Origin: Chitinophagaceae bacterium
Lineage (GTDB): Bacteria > Bacteroidota > Bacteroidia > Chitinophagales > Chitinophagaceae
Direction of reading: 5' to 3'
Length of the DNA: 8,373 nucleotides
Assembly: GCA_025963615.1 (NCBI GenBank)
Contig: JAOQAL010000159.1
Location: forward strand, 1 to 8,373
The notes beneath the pieces were generated by a model. It made no database searches and had not been told where the DNA came from. It worked only from the letters and a program-made list of their open reading frames with translations. Made by a program: the position numbers and the translations under genes. Shown here in pieces: positions 6,253-8,373 of this stretch (within the stretch, counting starts at the first letter, position 1; every line of letters starts with the position of its first letter).

Positions 6253-7560
6253 TCAGCAGACTTCCCCTTCGAGGTCATAATCATAGGCTTTTGTAATCAT
6301 TACCCGGACAAAATCACCCACCTTAATCTTTTTATCAGAGTGGACAACTACTTCATTATCTACCTCCACACTGTCAAATTCAGTGCGGCCCAGGTATCGG
6401 CCGGCTTCTTTTTTATCGATAAGCACGTTGAACTCCTGCCCAATCTTTTCAATATTTTTCTCATGCGATATTTCCTGCTGCACTTCCATAATTTCCTGAG
6501 CCCTGCGATCCTTTTCGGCCTGTGGTATATCATCTATCAAATCATGAGCTGAGGTTCCTTCTTCATGAGAATAGGTAAATATACCCACGCGATCGAAACG
6601 CTGTTTTTGCAGAAACATTTTCATTTCTTCAATATCATCTAAGGTTTCTCCGGGAAAACCCGCGATCAATGTGGTTCGGATACAAATGAGCGGCACCGTT
6701 TGCCGGATAGCTGAAACCAGGTCTTCGATCTCTTCTCTTGTTATTTGCCGTTTCATAGCTTGCAGCATATTATTGGCCGCATGTTGTAAAGGCATGTCAA
6801 GGTATTTGCAAATATTGTCCCTGTCCCTTATCACATCCAGAATCTCCATCGGGAATTTAGAAGGATACGCATAATGCAGCCGAATCCAGATGAGCCCTTT
6901 TACATCACTTAAACGCTTCAGCAGATCCGCCAGCATTCTTTTTTTATAGATGTCCAGCCCATAGTAAGTCAATTCCTGTGCAATCAGCATGATTTCCTTT
7001 ACACCCCTTCGTACAAGGCTTTCCGCTTCGTTGACAATTTCTTCAATTGTTTTACTCACATGGCCCCCACGCATCAGAGGGATAGCGCAGAAGGAACAAG
7101 TCCTGTTACACCCTTCGGAAATTTTTAAATAGGCATAATGCTGCGGTGTCGCCAGCAGTCGTTCACCTACTAATTCAGTTTTATAATCCGCTTCAAATTT
7201 TTTAAGTATCAATGGCAGCTCCATCGTCCCGAACCAGGCATCTACCTCGGGTATTTCTTTTTCAAGGTCGTCCCGGTACCGATGGCTGAGACAGCCCGTC
7301 ACGTATACCTTATCCAGCTTCCCCTTTTGTTTCAGGGCAACCTGGTCGAGTATGGTATTAATGGATTCTTCTTTTGCTTTTTCTATAAATCCACAGGTAT
7401 TTACGATTACGATATTGTGATCTTTTTTTGCATTCTCATGCACCACATTAATATCATTGGCCAGTAACTGACCGCTGAGCACTTCGCTGTCAACCATGTT
7501 TTTGCTGCAGCCAAGTGTGATAATATTAACCTTATCCTTTTTGAGTGTTTTTGTTTTCAT
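6253..7560 (-). CDS. rimO: Ribosomal protein uS12 methylthiotransferase RimO
   Basis: RimO is a radical-SAM enzyme that adds a methylthio group to the beta-carbon of a conserved aspartate in ribosomal protein uS12. From the ATG at 7560 it is 435 residues, the normal length. The N-terminal methylthiotransferase domain has the three auxiliary-cluster cysteines C18 (LGCSKN), C56 (NTCGF) and C90 (TGCLS). The radical-SAM core has C151, C155 and C158 in EGCNRTCSFCAIPLMRG (150-166). A TRAM domain closes the protein (about 378-435, from EFNVLIDKK to DYDLEGEV). The IITLGCSKNMVDSE and FCAIPLMRGGHVS segments favour RimO over the tRNA enzyme MiaB. A GTG at 7566 would add two residues; I prefer the ATG, because a second copy of this start (7722-7724) keeps the same ATG but not the GTG. 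Upstream lie a 48-base repeat array and ftsY. The first 13 codons are duplicated in that array. Confidence 0.96.
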   Translation of the reverse strand: MKTKTLKKDKVNIITLGCSKNMVDSEVLSGQLLANDINVVHENAKKDHNIVIVNTCGFIEKAKEESINTILDQVALKQKGKLDKVYVTGCLSHRYRDDLEKEIPEVDAWFGTMELPLILKKFEADYKTELVGERLLATPQHYAYLKISEGCNRTCSFCAIPLMRGGHVSKTIEEIVNEAESLVRRGVKEIMLIAQELTYYGLDIYKKRMLADLLKRLSDVKGLIWIRLHYAYPSKFPMEILDVIRDRDNICKYLDMPLQHAANNMLQAMKRQITREEIEDLVSAIRQTVPLICIRTTLIAGFPGETLDDIEEMKMFLQKQRFDRVGIFTYSHEEGTSAHDLIDDIPQAEKDRRAQEIMEVQQEISHEKNIEKIGQEFNVLIDKKEAGRYLGRTEFDSVEVDNEVVVHSDKKIKVGDFVRVMITKAYDYDLEGEVC

Positions 7561-7562
7561 AT

Positions 7563-7901
7563 ACACGCTAATGAACGCTAATGGTTTACTTTTTTTGAAG
7601 CTGATAATTTACACACTAATGAACGCTAATGGTTTACTTTTTTTGAAGCTGATGATATACACGCTAATGAACGCTAATGGCGTACAATATTAACCTTATC
7701 CTTTTTGAATGTTTTTGTTTTCATATATCGCTAATTAACGCTAATGGTTTACTTTTTTTGAAGCCGATAATTTACACACTAATGAACGCTAATGGTTTAC
7801 TTTTTTTGATGCTGATAATTTACACACTAATTAACGCTAATGGTTTACTTTTTTTGATGCTGATAATATACACGCTAATGGACGCTAATGGCGTACAATA
7901 T
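7563..7901. repeat. 48-base tandem repeat array between rimO and ftsY
   Basis: Seven units can be read. Units start with ACACxCTAAT at 7563, 7611, 7659, 7774, 7822 and 7870, plus one at about 7727 with a small deletion. Adjacent full units are exactly 48 bases apart. Each full unit contains the internal pair CGCTAATGAACGCTAATGG, then TTTACTTTTTTTGA, then GCTGATAATTT. The last unit of each block (7659 and 7870) is shortened and ends GCTAATGGCGTACAATATT. Blocks of three and four units are parted by 7687-7726, which is the copied rimO start. Together they fill nearly all of the 347-base gap between ftsY and rimO, so any rimO leader or promoter must lie in or across them. No spacer-like variable sequence is present, so this is not a CRISPR array. 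I see no strong hairpin in the unit. Confidence 0.93.
7674..7724 (-). pseudogene. Vestigial copy of the rimO 5' end (mini-ORF)
   Basis: An ATG at 7722-7724 opens a frame coding MKTKTFKKDKVNIVRH and stopping at TAG (7674-7676). The first 13 residues equal the start of the real RimO (MKTKTLKKDKVNI) except for one L-to-F change (CTC to TTC). After codon 13 the frame runs out of rimO into the array end sequence and stops. It lies 113 bases upstream of the true start on the same strand. It is best seen as a relic of the tandem duplication. Because it keeps the native start context of rimO, it could still bind ribosomes and act as an upstream ORF, but that is speculation. Confidence 0.8.
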
Positions 7902-7907
7902 TTGATG

Positions 7908-8373
7908 CTAAACGCCTTTTAAATTGAATAAACTATCCACGAATTCGTGTTTATCAAACACCAGCAAATCTTCTATTTTTTCTCCCACCCCGATAAATTT
8001 TACCGGTATTTTAAATTGACTTGCAATGGCCAGCACCACCCCGCCCTTAGCGGTTCCGTCTAGTTTAGTAATAGCCAGCGCCGTCACATCGGTTGCAGCG
8101 GTAAAATGTCTAGCCTGCTCCAACGCATTCTGACCCGTGCTTCCGTCCAGCACTAATAATACCTCGTGCGGTGCATCCGGTATTACTTTCTGGATGACTC
8201 TTTTAATTTTACCCAATTCTTCCATCAGGTGGGCCTTATTATGTAAACGGCCTGCTGTATCAATCAATACCACGTCACTCTTTCTGGATACGGCGCTTTG
8301 CACGGTATCAAATGCCACCGCAGCGGGATCTGAGCCCATAGGCTGCTTAACAATCGGTACCCCGGCCCTTTCA
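7908..8373 (-). CDS. ftsY: Signal recognition particle receptor FtsY, N-terminal part outside window
   Basis: FtsY is the membrane-associated GTPase that receives SRP-ribosome complexes and hands them to the SecYEG translocon. The frame is open to the window edge; the ATG at 8339 is an internal methionine (ERAGVPIVKQPMGSDPAAVAFD reads through it). The visible 154 residues are the C-terminal half of the G domain: DPAAVAFD (15-22), VVLIDTAGRLHN (34-45) as the G3 motif, LLVLDGSTGQNA (72-83), AITKLDGTAKGGVVL (100-114) with the TKLD G4 motif, and FIGVGEKIEDLLVFD (126-140) as the closing G5 region, ending FVDSLFNLKGV. HNKAHLMEEL and the VGE-KIEDL-x-x-F pattern favour FtsY over Ffh, as does the absence of an M domain after the G domain. 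The N-terminal NG start and the P-loop lie outside. It precedes rimO on the same strand, a neighbour pair I recall from other Bacteroidota. Confidence 0.95.
   Translation of the reverse strand, partial: ERAGVPIVKQPMGSDPAAVAFDTVQSAVSRKSDVVLIDTAGRLHNKAHLMEELGKIKRVIQKVIPDAPHEVLLVLDGSTGQNALEQARHFTAATDVTALAITKLDGTAKGGVVLAIASQFKIPVKFIGVGEKIEDLLVFDKHEFVDSLFNLKGV

Larger units (their letters stand above)
7522..7902 (-). repeat. Tandem duplication of the rimO start plus repeat leader
   Basis: The sequence from 7522 (AATATTAACC, inside rimO codons 12-14) to 7685 recurs from 7686. The copied rimO part (7522-7563 against 7686-7727) lies at a constant offset of 164 bases with one substitution (G7545 to A7709), and one base is then lost near 7728. 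The second copy runs to 7896 and holds one more 48-base unit: 164 - 1 + 48 = 211, exactly the distance between the AATATT at 7686 and that at 7897. All three joints carry AATATT (7522, 7686, 7897). I infer a tandem duplication between AATATT microhomologies, followed by gain or loss of one unit. The coding sequence of the present rimO is not interrupted. Confidence 0.85.

Noticed and set aside
7563..7901. CRISPR array
   Set aside because: Units are contiguous and alike over all 48 bases, with no variable spacers, no short palindromic repeat and no cas genes nearby.
7522..7902. Insertion sequence or MITE
   Set aside because: There is no transposase, no terminal inverted repeat and no target-site duplication. 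The AATATT joints are explained better by a microhomology-based tandem duplication.
7496..7922. + strand frames coding a 16-residue repeat (TLMNANGLLFLK type)
   Set aside because: The unit length of 48 is a multiple of three, so one open unit stays open throughout. The frames overlap the 5' end of rimO and the 3' end of ftsY on the other strand, and there is no independent start context. I treat them as by-products of the repeat.
7908..8339. ATG at 8339 as the ftsY start
   Set aside because: The frame continues to the window edge and the residues before the methionine (RAGVPIVKQP) fit the FtsY G domain; the P-loop must lie further upstream.

Overview
The window looks like chromosomal DNA of a Bacteroidota bacterium, probably of the Chitinophagaceae or a near relative. 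This rests on moderately AT-rich DNA, the Bacteroidota-type short GlmU-like protein next to tpiA, the ftsY-rimO gene order, and weak Shine-Dalgarno sites. The genus-level guess is inference from protein style, not from a search.

Left part (1-2489, + strand): the 3' end of a cell-surface polysaccharide gene cluster. It holds a glycosyltransferase-like gene cut by the window edge, an FkbM-type methyltransferase, and a GT-B-like glycosyltransferase whose start overlaps the methyltransferase stop. Spacing is tight, so the three are probably one operon that builds and O-methylates a surface glycan.

Middle part (2529-4893, - strand): this converges on the glycan operon with only 39 bases between the stops. 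Read on its own strand it is a GlmU-like acyl/nucleotidyltransferase, then tpiA, then a previously unlisted membrane-protein ORF of about 138 residues. That last frame is fully open and protein-like but has no ATG, GTG or TTG near its 5' end. Upstream of the GlmU-like gene lies a degenerate 7-base tandem repeat, then an exported protein of unknown function (5037-6092, -).

Right part (6253-8373, - strand): rimO (uS12 methylthiotransferase) follows ftsY (SRP receptor GTPase, cut by the window edge). Their 347-base gap is filled by a 48-base tandem repeat array in two blocks. A copy of the first 13 codons of rimO sits between the blocks. The arithmetic and a shared AATATT at the joints point to a tandem duplication of the rimO start plus its repeat leader, leaving a 16-codon vestigial mini-ORF upstream of the real gene.

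I see no CRISPR array, tRNA, rRNA, transposase or defence system. The unusual items are the repeat-built rimO leader with its duplicated start, the ORF without a canonical start after tpiA, and the heptamer array.
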